From the IMG/VR virus record IMGVR_UViG_3300035034_002228, positions 17,796 to 81,795 of that record: a DNA stretch of 64,000 nt; one strand, written 5' to 3'. Of the stretch, positions 1 to 7,623 are shown in pieces. This DNA comes from a virus. Both the position numbers and the translations under genes were made by a program. The stretch's first letter is position 1; the number at the start of each line of letters is the position of its first letter. The notes beneath the pieces were generated by a model. That model was given only the letters and a program-made list of their open reading frames with translations, was not told the origin of the DNA and searched no databases.

Positions 1-989
1 GCAGTTCTACCAGCATTACCGACAACAAAACCGATGTATTAAACCTAGACTACATTGCCCGTTTTCTAGACCGGTTCCCGGAAACTAACACCATCATTGT
101 CAATGGCGGCGACCCATTGATGCTCAAGCCGGATTATTACTGGGACATCCTTAAGCTATTGGAAGAACGGAACATGACGGAAACCATCGTTGGTTTTACC
201 ACCAACCTCTGGGATTTCTACAAGCGCCCTGACAAATGGACCGAACTATTCCGTCATCCCCAGTTCTCTGTGTGCACCTCCTTCAACTACGGCGACAGTC
301 GACGTATCAGTAAGAATCGTGTTTTCACCGAAGCCGATTTCTTGGCCATCAGCGACTTGTTTCTTGAACGTGTGGGTTACCGGCCAGACTTTATTTCCGT
401 CATTGACGAAGACAATCGCGATACCGCCATTGACAATGTCCGATTGGCTAAACGTCTTGGGGTGGAATGCAAACTGAATTTGGCCATGGTCAGTGGTCGC
501 CAAAAAGAACCGTTCTTGATCTCCGACGTACACGAACTTTACCTTGAGATCTACGACGAGGGGCTCATGCCGTGGGAGTACAACACCAAACAGATGGTGA
601 ACGCCCTTAATAGTTACCACACCACTTGCCCAATCAGCCGTGACTGTGACACCGGTATCCGTAATATTCACCCCAATGGCGAGTACTACAGTTGCGGTTC
701 CTTTGGGGACGATCGGAAGTTCCCCATCGATTTCAATAAAGAGATGGAAAGTGACACCATCGCCACGCCCTTGTCCAAAGAGATCACCATGCGGTCCATG
801 CATGACGGCTGTTTTGGGTGTGAGTTGTTTGCTCTGTGTAACGGCTGTCGAAAAACCATCCGTGACACGCAACAAGCAGGGCTGGTTGAAAAACATTGCA
901 CCACAATGACCGCACTCAAACCAAGACTGTTGGAAGCGGCGGAGAAAGAACCATACGCGGTGGGAGGACTGAGTGATAGTATCGATTAA
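1..989 (+). CDS. Radical SAM/SPASM-domain protein, 5' end beyond window
   Basis: The reading frame is open from the left edge (first full codon at base 3), so the start and the expected CxxxCxxC cluster motif lie outside the window. The visible part holds INGGDPL-like sequence (VNGGDPLM, about bases 93-122), which matches the second conserved motif of radical SAM barrels. The C-terminal third is cysteine rich: CPISRDC, a lone CG, then CFGCELFALCNGC, which is the pattern of a SPASM auxiliary Fe-S domain. SPASM enzymes usually modify peptides or proteins, but no substrate is visible. It overlaps the next radical SAM gene by 17 bases, so the two are translationally coupled. Fold is well supported; function is inferred. 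Confidence 0.8.
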   Translation, partial: SSTSITDNKTDVLNLDYIARFLDRFPETNTIIVNGGDPLMLKPDYYWDILKLLEERNMTETIVGFTTNLWDFYKRPDKWTELFRHPQFSVCTSFNYGDSRRISKNRVFTEADFLAISDLFLERVGYRPDFISVIDEDNRDTAIDNVRLAKRLGVECKLNLAMVSGRQKEPFLISDVHELYLEIYDEGLMPWEYNTKQMVNALNSYHTTCPISRDCDTGIRNIHPNGEYYSCGSFGDDRKFPIDFNKEMESDTIATPLSKEITMRSMHDGCFGCELFALCNGCRKTIRDTQQAGLVEKHCTTMTALKPRLLEAAEKEPYAVGGLSDSID

Positions 990-1872
990 CCCGTTGTACC
1001 GGTGTAACTTCCGGTGCAGTAACTGTTACCTAACTGAGGAACAGCTTCGGTCACGCGCTTTGTTGGACTTAGAGCAGTTAGACCGACGCTTGGCGGACAT
1101 ACCCGAGATTGACGCGGTTGAACTTTATGGAGGCGAAGTCACTTTATTAGACGAGAGCTATGTTAACGACCTTAAAGGTGTGGTACGTCGGTATTACGAC
1201 GGTCCGATCTCCGTGACCACCAATAGTTACCAGATGCCGGAATGGATTTATCACGACGACATCGACGTCAACGTCTCTTACGATTTCAATCATCGACCAC
1301 ACCACGAACAGGTGTTCACGAATCTGTTGGTTTTCTCCAGGCCGGTGAACGTTATTGTGTTGGCCACGCCAGAAGTAATGGCCGACGATGTAGACCAACA
1401 GATCGAACTAATACGCTCTCTGGTGAATTTGAACTCGGTTGAAATCAAACCTTACAGTCCAAACCAAGCCAACGATCGCGGGAACCGTAACCAAGACTAC
1501 GTAGAGTACGTCAAACGCTGGATACGCGGTTTCCCTAATAATCGCTTGCGTAACAGCGCCTTGTTGAATGAGGTGGCTGACGGGGTCCGTAATGCCTTCT
1601 CCGACGACCACGTGTACATCACGCCCGAAGGAAAGTTCGGGGTGTTGGAATTCGACGAATTCGACCGCGAATACTTTCTCCAGTTGCCGGATTTTAAAGC
1701 CTACCAGCAATGGACCAAGAACGAAAAACACAAATTGCTATCAGAAATATGTCGGGCGTGTGAGTTTAAAGGTAGGTGTTTGACCGAACATTATCGACGG
1801 AAGGAAGGTCTGGATGGGGAATGTAGTGGGTACAAATCGCTCATCGAGTGGTGGTTGGGTCGAGCGGCTTAA
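973..1872 (+). CDS. Radical SAM protein with C-terminal cysteine cluster
   Basis: This 299-residue protein begins at GTG 973, five bases after a GGAGGA ribosome site inside the upstream gene. It has the complete radical SAM signature CNFRCSNC (C11, C15, C18), which binds the 4Fe-4S cluster, followed by LYGGEVTLL near residue 52 as the GGE motif. The C-terminus carries CRACEFKGRC and a final cysteine, resembling a SPASM or twitch domain. It is a second, divergent radical SAM enzyme in tandem with the first; both probably act on one substrate. No leader-binding RRE domain was recognised. Ribosomal peptide maturation is one possibility, nucleotide or protein modification another. Confidence 0.85.
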   Translation: MIVSINPLYRCNFRCSNCYLTEEQLRSRALLDLEQLDRRLADIPEIDAVELYGGEVTLLDESYVNDLKGVVRRYYDGPISVTTNSYQMPEWIYHDDIDVNVSYDFNHRPHHEQVFTNLLVFSRPVNVIVLATPEVMADDVDQQIELIRSLVNLNSVEIKPYSPNQANDRGNRNQDYVEYVKRWIRGFPNNRLRNSALLNEVADGVRNAFSDDHVYITPEGKFGVLEFDEFDREYFLQLPDFKAYQQWTKNEKHKLLSEICRACEFKGRCLTEHYRRKEGLDGECSGYKSLIEWWLGRAA

Positions 1873-2236
1873 ACGCTTTCATCTCAACGGTGTTAAAACA
1901 GACTACTTTGGGGGACACTACAACCCATGTGTCATAGTCAGCGCGGTAAAAATGATCAATGGCGACTGTGAGGCCCTTGAATTCCCCGCCAAGAGTTATT
2001 TGGTGGGGATCTGCTACGCCGACTACATCGCGCGGTATTTCAACGTGGATTTTTACGAGGTACTTTCCCACCCAACGTTGTTGCACGACGATGAGCATTT
2101 CGTTCCATATAACGAGGCGACAGCCCCGGTTTATGAGACGCTACTCCCAATGGTGTTGTCAAACGACTTCCGCACTACGGAGTTGTACGGTGTCATCATC
2201 GGGTACTGTGAAGAAGAACTGGGACTGACTGAATGA
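1814..2236 (+). CDS. Hypothetical protein in radical SAM cassette
   Basis: A 140-residue protein that I do not recognise. The ATG at 1814 follows AAGGAAGG by about seven bases and lies 59 bases inside the upstream radical SAM gene, so translation is coupled. The sequence is mixed alpha/beta with three cysteines and a run of tyrosines, and shows no membrane segment or signal peptide. It ends eight bases before the next start. Its position between the radical SAM and oxygenase genes suggests an accessory or substrate-binding protein of the same pathway, but no motif proves this. It is too long and too globular to look like a typical ribosomal peptide precursor. Confidence 0.65.
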   Translation: MGNVVGTNRSSSGGWVERLKRFHLNGVKTDYFGGHYNPCVIVSAVKMINGDCEALEFPAKSYLVGICYADYIARYFNVDFYEVLSHPTLLHDDEHFVPYNEATAPVYETLLPMVLSNDFRTTELYGVIIGYCEEELGLTE

Positions 2237-2244
2237 GGTGATGT

Positions 2245-2814
2245 ATGAGCAGTGAGGCAATGTGGCCAACTTTTATCGAAACCCACGATCTTAGTGATGA
2301 TTGCGACTTGGATCAGGCCGTGACTGAATGCTTAATGGTGTCCAATACACTTCAGGACAAAAACAACCTACCCTTAAAAGACTGAGGTACACCCGAACTC
2401 CACCGTATCCACGAAGAGTTAATCATGCCGTTGTTCTACCAACACTTGGAAAGGCGTTACCAATTCAAACCGGAAGGGGTGTCGGTGGCCAATTGGATCT
2501 TCGGTGGGAACGACGGCAGTGGCCTGGAACCCCACATCCATTCGGGTTCGCATTTTACGGCTGTTTTTTACCCAATGGTCGTCGGTGGTAGTATTGTCAT
2601 GGTGGACCCGCGATACAGTGCACAACGTGGATATCCTCGGGATTTCATCGACGGTCATTTTGGGAAGAAGAAGATCAACCCAACCGCCGGTCAATTGGTA
2701 ATCATGCCCAGTTTCCTTGAGCATTACGTCACCGGCTTTAAACAGGGACTGCGTTTGTCATTTGTAAACGACATCATTTTACGCACCGACGACGGTGATG
2801 TCCATTTCGATTGA
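2245..2814 (+). pseudogene. 2OG-Fe(II) oxygenase gene interrupted by in-frame TGA
   Basis: The only well-placed ribosome site (GAGGTGAT) precedes ATG 2245. That frame runs 46 codons to TGA at 2383-2385, then continues in the same frame without a gap into the oxygenase body and ends at 2814. Read through, the product would be 189 residues, a normal size for small phage oxygenases of the 2OG-FeII_Oxy_5 type. Sequence on both sides of the stop looks coding (LPLKD, then GTPELHRIHEE). A TGG to TGA change is the simplest explanation; readthrough, reinitiation at 2425, or a sequencing error are alternatives. Other genes here use TGA as a normal stop, so a changed genetic code is unlikely. Confidence 0.6.
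2425..2814 (+). CDS. 2OG-Fe(II) oxygenase, C-terminal fragment
   Basis: A 129-residue frame downstream of the TGA. It contains the catalytic half of the family: EPHIHSGSHFTAVFYPM (H37, H39), VMVDPRY, then PTAGQLVIMPSFLEHYV with H100 as distal iron ligand, and R110 followed by LSFVN, the usual 2-oxoglutarate salt-bridge region. This matches the short phage/cyanobacterial 2OG-FeII_Oxy_5 families. A weak GAAGAG lies eight bases before ATG 2425, so reinitiation could make a fragment, but it would lack the N-terminal strand region. Substrate unknown; its place in the radical SAM cassette suggests a joint modification pathway. Confidence 0.7.
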   Translation: MPLFYQHLERRYQFKPEGVSVANWIFGGNDGSGLEPHIHSGSHFTAVFYPMVVGGSIVMVDPRYSAQRGYPRDFIDGHFGKKKINPTAGQLVIMPSFLEHYVTGFKQGLRLSFVNDIILRTDDGDVHFD

Positions 2815-2819
2815 CGCTT

Positions 2820-2844
2820 GGCGGACCTTAGGGTCCGTCTTTAT
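2820..2844 (+). terminator. Terminator after oxygenase cassette
   Basis: GCGGACC and GGTCCGT form a seven-pair stem (one G-T pair) around loop TTAG, followed by CTTTAT. It sits six bases after the oxygenase stop and separates the cassette from the virion/lysis genes. Confidence 0.7.
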
Positions 2845-3044
2845 AACGTCGTTCCAGACGCATTGACGTGTCTTATCTTATGACAAATTTTATTCATTGG
2901 AAGGTAAGCGACGTGAGTGGTATGTCCGTTTCTTTTAATTCTTGATGTCCTGACCTTGGCCCAACCGATTTCATTACGCACATAGTAGTAATACCAAACA
3001 CCATAATTGTCTGTGAACGTTCATTAACCAGGGAGCTTTACCCA

Positions 3045-3932
3045 ATGGCCGCAATCGATCAGGAGATTATTGGCGTCAGTCGTACCGTCTACGGGACGTA
3101 CCTTCAGACCATCAAGAATCTCGGACTTCCGTTTACCCTCATTCAAAACACCACGTTGAACGAACGCTTTGACGTCCAGTCGGGTGTTGCACCAGAGTCA
3201 CATCAAACCCCAAGCATGCGTTATTTGGCCATCGGTAACCTGGGCCACGCCACCGTCAAAGCCGACGACGGTAGCGATGAAACCGTACCGCTGGTTCACC
3301 GCGCAACTGACGCCGGTATGTACGGTCAGATCCCGTTTGTGTTGCGTGAGTTGACAAACGATCTGCCGGCGCACGAACGTAGTCGCTACGGTCTACGGGT
3401 GTTGGAATCACACAATGGTCGTCAGTACATCGCTTATTACCTGCGTCGGATCAACATGACTCAGGTTACCCCACAGCTCCAGCGAGTTGAAATCATCGAC
3501 GGTGTTTCAACCGTGGTTCCGTTTGTGCCAAGTACAGACAATCTAAACCCAGCCCGTCCAAAGATCCCCAACAGCGGTATGGTGGTGGGTTCTAACTCGT
3601 CCGAGTCCGCATCGGCGGTGGTTACCATCAGCCTTACGCCAAGTGACGTGGCTGAGATCTTGAACGCCCACCGCATCCGAACTGGATCGACTCGTTCACC
3701 GGTTATCTCTGAATTGGCGCTGGTCTCCGGGGTGGATAAAGAAGTGTCGGGTAGCAGTGGTGGTTCGGGTAACTTCACGTACCGCGAGGTTATTGCCGCG
3801 CAGATCAATGTACACATCTCCACGTACCACGCTTTGGGGTATTCAACCAACGGTGCTGAATTCACCCTTGACGTGGGTGGCGTTGAACCAACCTTGGGTG
3901 AAGACGACGTCAATGGTGCCACCATTATCTAA
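3045..3932 (+). CDS. Putative virion structural protein
   Basis: A 295-residue soluble protein with an AGGGAG ribosome site before ATG 3045. It begins with a helix (DQEIIGVSRTVYGTYLQ), then has mostly beta-type sequence and a serine/glycine-rich linker near residue 245 (SGSSGGSGN). There are no membrane segments or enzyme motifs. It is the first gene after a terminator and lies 12 bases from the resolvase gene. The composition and the mention of a repeated ALSRYGLRVLE-like beta region suit a tail or baseplate component, but I do not recognise the family. The intergenic 230 bases upstream hold the previous terminator and a TTATG at 2878-2882 that could be a late promoter. Confidence 0.6.
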   Translation: MAAIDQEIIGVSRTVYGTYLQTIKNLGLPFTLIQNTTLNERFDVQSGVAPESHQTPSMRYLAIGNLGHATVKADDGSDETVPLVHRATDAGMYGQIPFVLRELTNDLPAHERSRYGLRVLESHNGRQYIAYYLRRINMTQVTPQLQRVEIIDGVSTVVPFVPSTDNLNPARPKIPNSGMVVGSNSSESASAVVTISLTPSDVAEILNAHRIRTGSTRSPVISELALVSGVDKEVSGSSGGSGNFTYREVIAAQINVHISTYHALGYSTNGAEFTLDVGGVEPTLGEDDVNGATII

Positions 3933-3943
3933 GGAGGCGTTCT

Positions 3944-4507
3944 ATGTTGGTCATGCCACCACAACAAACGCCGTTTCGGGTGCTGGGCATTGATCCCGGC
4001 ACCACCACCTTGGGTGTCGCGGTACTGACGTGGGACTTTCGGTCTCAAAAATACCGGGTTGAAAACGCGTTTACGTTACAGGCCAACGATCGCCTATTGG
4101 GATACCAATCGATCACCGAAGTTCACGGTGGTCGAATCTCGCGCTTTTACCAACAAGCCGACGAACTCAGTTGCATCTTGGCCAATGTCCGTCCCCATGC
4201 GGTCATTGCAGAGTCGCCCTACATGGGCCGGTTCGCACAATCGTTCGGGGCGTTAACCGAATGCGTGTTGAACCTCCGGCAAATCGTTTACACCTACGAC
4301 TGTTTCATGCCGTTGGAACAGATCGACCCAACCCGTGTTAAGAAGAAGGTAGGGGTTCACAAGGGCAAGATGTCCGATAAAGAGGACGTGCGCCGCGCTT
4401 TGCGCGAACGCTCCGACTTGATTTGGGACGTGGACCTTGAGGCATTGGACGAACACAGTGTGGATGCCGTTGCCATCGCTCTGTATTACTTACTGATCCT
4501 ACTGTGA
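3944..4507 (+). CDS. ruvC: RuvC-like Holliday junction resolvase
   Basis: A 187-residue RNase H-fold nuclease expected to cut branched DNA, as needed before packaging of replicating concatemers. The RuvC acidic set is present: GIDPGTTTLG with D17, VIAESPYMG with E90, and DEHSVDAVAIAL with D169 and D174. Size matches bacterial RuvC. ATG 3944 follows a strong TAAGGAGG. It stands alone among virion and lysis genes, without RuvA or RuvB, as usual for phage resolvases. Catalytic residues are all in place, so activity is expected; the exact substrate (four-way junction or flap) cannot be read from sequence. Confidence 0.9.
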   Translation: MLVMPPQQTPFRVLGIDPGTTTLGVAVLTWDFRSQKYRVENAFTLQANDRLLGYQSITEVHGGRISRFYQQADELSCILANVRPHAVIAESPYMGRFAQSFGALTECVLNLRQIVYTYDCFMPLEQIDPTRVKKKVGVHKGKMSDKEDVRRALRERSDLIWDVDLEALDEHSVDAVAIALYYLLILL

Positions 4508-4516
4508 GGAACGGTT

Positions 4517-5107
4517 ATGTTTACAATGATTAAAGGCCTGTTTGGCAAGCTAGGGCTTCGTTGGTTTGAATGGCTGTTCATCGGAGTGCTGGTGGCGGTG
4601 TCGATCATCGGGTACGTTCTGTATCAAAAACTGGACGCCTTGAAAGAAGACATGGCCAAAGCCGAAGTGGTCATGCAGCTCAACGAACAGAAAGAAAAGC
4701 AGTTGGAAGACACCATGGAGTTAGACCGCGCCATTGGGTACGCCTTCCATAACGAACAGATGGCAGCGGTTCGAGACCAGTACCGGGAACGGGAAACGGT
4801 GATCGACACGTACTTGGCCACACGCCAATACGTGCCGAAAGAACTGGATCTGTCGTCGCAAGGTAAGAAGAACGTAGCTGACCCACCACCGGAGCTTCAG
4901 GAGAAGCCCTCAGAGCCTCCTGAACGCGATCGTAAGGAGGTTGTCGACTCAGAACCCGTTACCGTAGAGGAGCCCCGTCATGATACTCAAAAGCCTTCGC
5001 CTGACGATCTTGATGGTCTGCAGCATTTGGTTGACAGCATGCAGCTCGCTTACTGTCGAGCCGACCACGCCGGAGTCGATTGCCCCACCGCCGGCCATTC
5101 TGGCTAA
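4517..5107 (+). CDS. Inner-membrane spanin (Rz-like)
   Basis: A 196-residue protein with a single N-terminal membrane segment (about residues 15-37, EWLFIGVLVAVSIIGYVLY) followed by a charged coiled-coil region (DALKEDMAKAEVV onward) and a proline/acid-rich tail. This is the layout of an Rz-type i-spanin, which spans the periplasm and joins an outer-membrane lipoprotein to fuse the membranes at the last step of lysis. It starts nine bases after the resolvase stop, with TGAGGAA as ribosome site. Its last 128 bases overlap the Rz1-like gene in another frame, a typical spanin arrangement. Identification rests on topology and context, not on sequence similarity. Confidence 0.85.
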   Translation: MFTMIKGLFGKLGLRWFEWLFIGVLVAVSIIGYVLYQKLDALKEDMAKAEVVMQLNEQKEKQLEDTMELDRAIGYAFHNEQMAAVRDQYRERETVIDTYLATRQYVPKELDLSSQGKKNVADPPPELQEKPSEPPERDRKEVVDSEPVTVEEPRHDTQKPSPDDLDGLQHLVDSMQLAYCRADHAGVDCPTAGHSG

Positions 5108-5339
5108 ATGCCACGTTCCCCAACCCCCGACCATGGACGAACTCCGTGATCCGCGACCACGGTACCCGGGTGTGGACGATATATGGGAAGCACGTTTCCT
5201 TGTACTCACCAAACACCACTTAGAACAGATCGACGCTATCGGGAACTGCAACCGACAGCTTACTGGAGCGCGAGAATGGGTCGATCGTCATACCCAGATG
5301 GAGGAGAAGTATGATGAACGTCGAAGAAGCATTGATTGA
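4980..5339 (+). CDS. Outer-membrane spanin lipoprotein (Rz1-like)
   Basis: A 119-residue lipoprotein with a lipobox LTAC at residues 18-21, so the mature protein would be anchored at C21 in the outer membrane. The next 20 residues are proline rich, as in Rz1. The rest contains two further cysteines and a charged helix ending EEKYDERRRSID, longer than lambda Rz1. ATG 4980 follows GAGGAG and lies in the +1 frame inside the i-spanin gene; the last part overlaps the start of the holin candidate. The pair should form the spanin complex that completes lysis. Confidence 0.85.
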   Translation: MILKSLRLTILMVCSIWLTACSSLTVEPTTPESIAPPPAILAKCHVPQPPTMDELRDPRPRYPGVDDIWEARFLVLTKHHLEQIDAIGNCNRQLTGAREWVDRHTQMEEKYDERRRSID

Positions 5340-5646
5340 CCTTGGGGACAAGCCATTGTACAAGAGCACTTACTCAAAAGTGCTTAAAGCAATGTTGAAC
5401 GCTTTGATCCCGACGGATACGACGATTACAATGAACCACACCGGTCAAGAACTACTGACTGAAGTTTACCAAATCAGCGACCCTGAGTTGCAAGAAAAGA
5501 TCTTGGAGAAGTCGGTAGGGTCAGTTCGAAACAGTGACACGTACCGTTCATCCATCCTGACGTTGTCGGGAATGATCGGCCTGGGTGTGATTGTTTTGAC
5601 CTTGATGGAATTGACCGGCAACAGCATTTTTGCCTTTTTCAAATGA
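5311..5646 (+). CDS. Small membrane protein, holin or antiholin candidate
   Basis: A 111-residue protein with a soluble N-terminal part and one C-terminal membrane segment (about residues 80-105, ILTLSGMIGLGVIVLTLMEL). ATG 5311 follows GGAGGAGAAG and overlaps the spanin gene by 29 bases, so it belongs to the lysis operon. A single C-terminal anchor is unlike classical class I or II holins, though tail-anchored holins exist. The role as holin or regulator is inferred from location between spanins and endolysin. A hairpin terminator follows 20 bases later. Confidence 0.6.
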   Translation: MMNVEEALIDLGDKPLYKSTYSKVLKAMLNALIPTDTTITMNHTGQELLTEVYQISDPELQEKILEKSVGSVRNSDTYRSSILTLSGMIGLGVIVLTLMELTGNSIFAFFK

Positions 5647-5665
5647 TACAATCGATTAACCACGT

Positions 5666-5693
5666 CCGCTAACCACAATGGTTGGCGGGCTTT
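5666..5693 (+). terminator. Terminator after lysis genes
   Basis: CCGCTAACC pairs with GGTTGGCGG (one T-G pair) around loop ACAAT, followed by GCTTTATGCCG. The TTTATG(C/T)CG tail recurs after several terminators in this window. Confidence 0.7.
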
Positions 5694-5714
5694 ATGCCGT
5701 TACTCCCTGAAAAA

Positions 5715-5722
5715 TTATTATG
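5715..5722 (+). promoter_or_regulatory. Candidate late promoter box TTATTATG
   Basis: An AT-rich stretch AAAAATTATTATGC lies just after a terminator and about 50 bases before the start at 5773. It resembles the TATG core described for phiKZ late promoters. Short motif, so only suggestive. Confidence 0.35.
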
Positions 5723-5772
5723 CTATGGGTTGTCACCTCAGTATTTTACCCATTGACACCGAGGATACTACA

Positions 5773-6306
5773 ATGGCTGATATCGTATTCCCGTACAACC
5801 TGCCTTCACGGCTTGCGTTGATTCGGCTGATCCAAGAAACGCACCCGCGTTTCAACCTGAAAGATGAATACACCCAGTTTGACGAACCGTACTTTGCCCC
5901 GACGGAGTCTATCCCCGGCCGTACGTTCATCGAAGTGGAACAAACCGACCTGAATGTCAAACGACAGTATGTTTACCGTCGGTTGGACTTGGACATCACG
6001 TTCAAGGGTGGCATTACCATCCGACTGGAAGCCCCGGTCACACCCCGAAAGATTGTTGAGGAAATCAACCGCACCCGTGGGATGAAACTGGGCGCGGACG
6101 ATGTGGAAATCAGTGATCGCGAAATCGGTAACCCAGGTATGCCGGTTAACTACATGTTGCAGGCCAAACCCAAGAGTCTGGTGTGGTTTGGGTCCGTACC
6201 CGTGTATGTGGAACCCATGGACCGTCCGCAAGACATCCGCATTTTGGAAGACGGTTCTTCCCGACTTGTTGAGTCTGGCGGCTACCGTATGCTGGAAGTG
6301 GTCTGA
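5773..6306 (+). CDS. Modular virion-family paralog, N-domain only
   Basis: A 177-residue protein. ATG 5773 is preferred over an upstream ATG at 5725 because GAGGA lies seven bases before it. It is the most divergent member of a 14-gene family in this window: it shows LALIRLIQETHP, a central VYRRLDLD strand, an RGMKLGADDVEI loop and a final SLVWFGSVPVYVE strand, the same order as the other N-domains. It lacks the C-terminal domain. There is no enzyme motif. Its place between lysis genes and the DUF1353 gene suggests a virion accessory protein expressed late. Confidence 0.65.
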   Translation: MADIVFPYNLPSRLALIRLIQETHPRFNLKDEYTQFDEPYFAPTESIPGRTFIEVEQTDLNVKRQYVYRRLDLDITFKGGITIRLEAPVTPRKIVEEINRTRGMKLGADDVEISDREIGNPGMPVNYMLQAKPKSLVWFGSVPVYVEPMDRPQDIRILEDGSSRLVESGGYRMLEVV

Positions 6307-6325
6307 CACCGTCGAGGTAATGTAA

Positions 6326-6706
6326 ATGAACATTCATCCCTTGGATAATTACCCCGTCCAAATCATCCTTCCCACGCGTTGGCACCTGCAGTCTCGTTAC
6401 CGATTAATGGAAGACGTGACCGTTGGTCAGGTGGTCGTGCCTAAAGGCTTCGTCACCGACGGCGCGACCGTGCCCTTGTTCCTCCGGTGGGCGTTCCCAC
6501 CGGTGGGTCGGTACTTCCCGGCCGCTATGGCCCACGACTACCTGTTGGTTAAAGGGGTTAAATGGTCCACTGCCAACCGGGTGTTCCGTCGAACGTTGCG
6601 TCAGTGTCGAGTACCGACTTGGCGGTATTGGTTGATGGCATCGACCACAAGCCTGTACGGAACCTTCAAAGAACTCGGGAAGCGACTGAAAGACCTTTGT
6701 TGGTAA
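6326..6706 (+). CDS. DUF1353-like phage protein
   Basis: A 126-residue protein matching the DUF1353 pattern: a strand region with a polar start, VPKGFVTDGATVP in place of the usual VPxGFxTDxxSVP, a proline/glycine-rich PPVGRYFPAAMAHDYLL with the conserved HD, and a basic aromatic C-terminal helix. DUF1353 proteins are common near phage lysis or tail genes and have no established activity. It lies 19 bases after the preceding gene and 48 before the endolysin. Family call is from motif memory; function remains unknown. Confidence 0.7.
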   Translation: MNIHPLDNYPVQIILPTRWHLQSRYRLMEDVTVGQVVVPKGFVTDGATVPLFLRWAFPPVGRYFPAAMAHDYLLVKGVKWSTANRVFRRTLRQCRVPTWRYWLMASTTSLYGTFKELGKRLKDLCW

Positions 6707-6754
6707 AGGTAAACCAACGTCATTCACACGCAGTAACAAGGAGTTTGGTTTTCA

Positions 6755-7606
6755 ATGACCATCTACAAAGATTTGATCGACCAGGATTTTGATCCCGAGT
6801 ACGATAAGGTTCTCCAACGTGGGGACCACGGTCCTGAGGTTGCCGCTCTTCAAAATCAATTGAAATCCCTCGGCGCCGCTATTATAGCCGATGGAAAATT
6901 TGGCAGAAATACCCGTTACGCCGTATTGGCCTTTCAACGTCAGCACGACTTGGTGGTCGATGGCATCGTCGGTCCTAAAACGTACGCGGTCATGGACGGC
7001 GTTCCCACGGTAACGCGTCGCAATCTTCGCCAAGTTGATCTGGAGGAAGCTGCGGATGAACTGGACGTTCCTTTGCCGGCCGTCATGGCGGTCAACGCTG
7101 TCGAATCGCGCGGCAGTGGTTTCTTTGCAAATGGCCAACCGGCCATTTTGTTCGAACGCCACATCATGTATCGCCGCCTGGGCGAACACGGCATTGACGC
7201 TCGGGTCTATCGCAAAGAAATGCCGTCATTGGTAAACACCGTCACTGGTGGGTATCAAGGTGGGATTTCCGAACACGCCCGCCTGGGTCGTGCTAAGCTG
7301 ATCCACACGGAAGCGGCCCTAGAGTCTGCATCGTGGGGTGCGTTTCAGATTATGGGTTATCACTGGCAACGTCTTGGGTACGACAGTGTCCATGAGTTCG
7401 TGGCTGGTATGTACGACCATGAGAAGTACCACCTTACCGCCTTCGTTCAGTTCGTAAAAGCCGACGATACCCTGTGGACCGCGTTGCGTGAACAGGACTG
7501 GGCAACTTTCGCACGACGGTACAACGGACCGGCGTACCGTAAGAATCAGTACGACGTGAAAATGGCGAACGCCTTCAAACGTTTCACTGAAGACACCATT
7601 GCTTAA
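6755..7606 (+). CDS. Endolysin: peptidoglycan-binding plus N-acetylmuramidase
   Basis: A 283-residue lysin. Residues about 15-85 form a PG_binding_1 domain ([42 protein letters not shown]). Residues about 95-280 match the N-acetylmuramidase family formerly DUF3380 (PF11860): [16 protein letters not shown] with E117 as likely catalytic acid, [27 protein letters not shown], and [15 protein letters not shown]. It should hydrolyse the glycan strand of peptidoglycan. There is no signal peptide, so export would depend on the holin. An AACAAGGAG site precedes ATG 6755. The N-terminal binding domain with a C-terminal catalytic domain is the usual order for Gram-negative jumbo phage lysins. Confidence 0.93.
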   Translation: MTIYKDLIDQDFDPEYDKVLQRGDHGPEVAALQNQLKSLGAAIIADGKFGRNTRYAVLAFQRQHDLVVDGIVGPKTYAVMDGVPTVTRRNLRQVDLEEAADELDVPLPAVMAVNAVESRGSGFFANGQPAILFERHIMYRRLGEHGIDARVYRKEMPSLVNTVTGGYQGGISEHARLGRAKLIHTEAALESASWGAFQIMGYHWQRLGYDSVHEFVAGMYDHEKYHLTAFVQFVKADDTLWTALREQDWATFARRYNGPAYRKNQYDVKMANAFKRFTEDTIA

Positions 7607-7623
7607 CACGTAGGAAGTTCATC

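Noticed and set aside
1-2814. Queuosine/7-deazaguanine DNA modification pathway
   Set aside because: The radical SAM proteins have SPASM-type cysteine clusters, not the short QueE architecture, and no QueC, QueD, GTP cyclohydrolase or Dpd-type gene is nearby.
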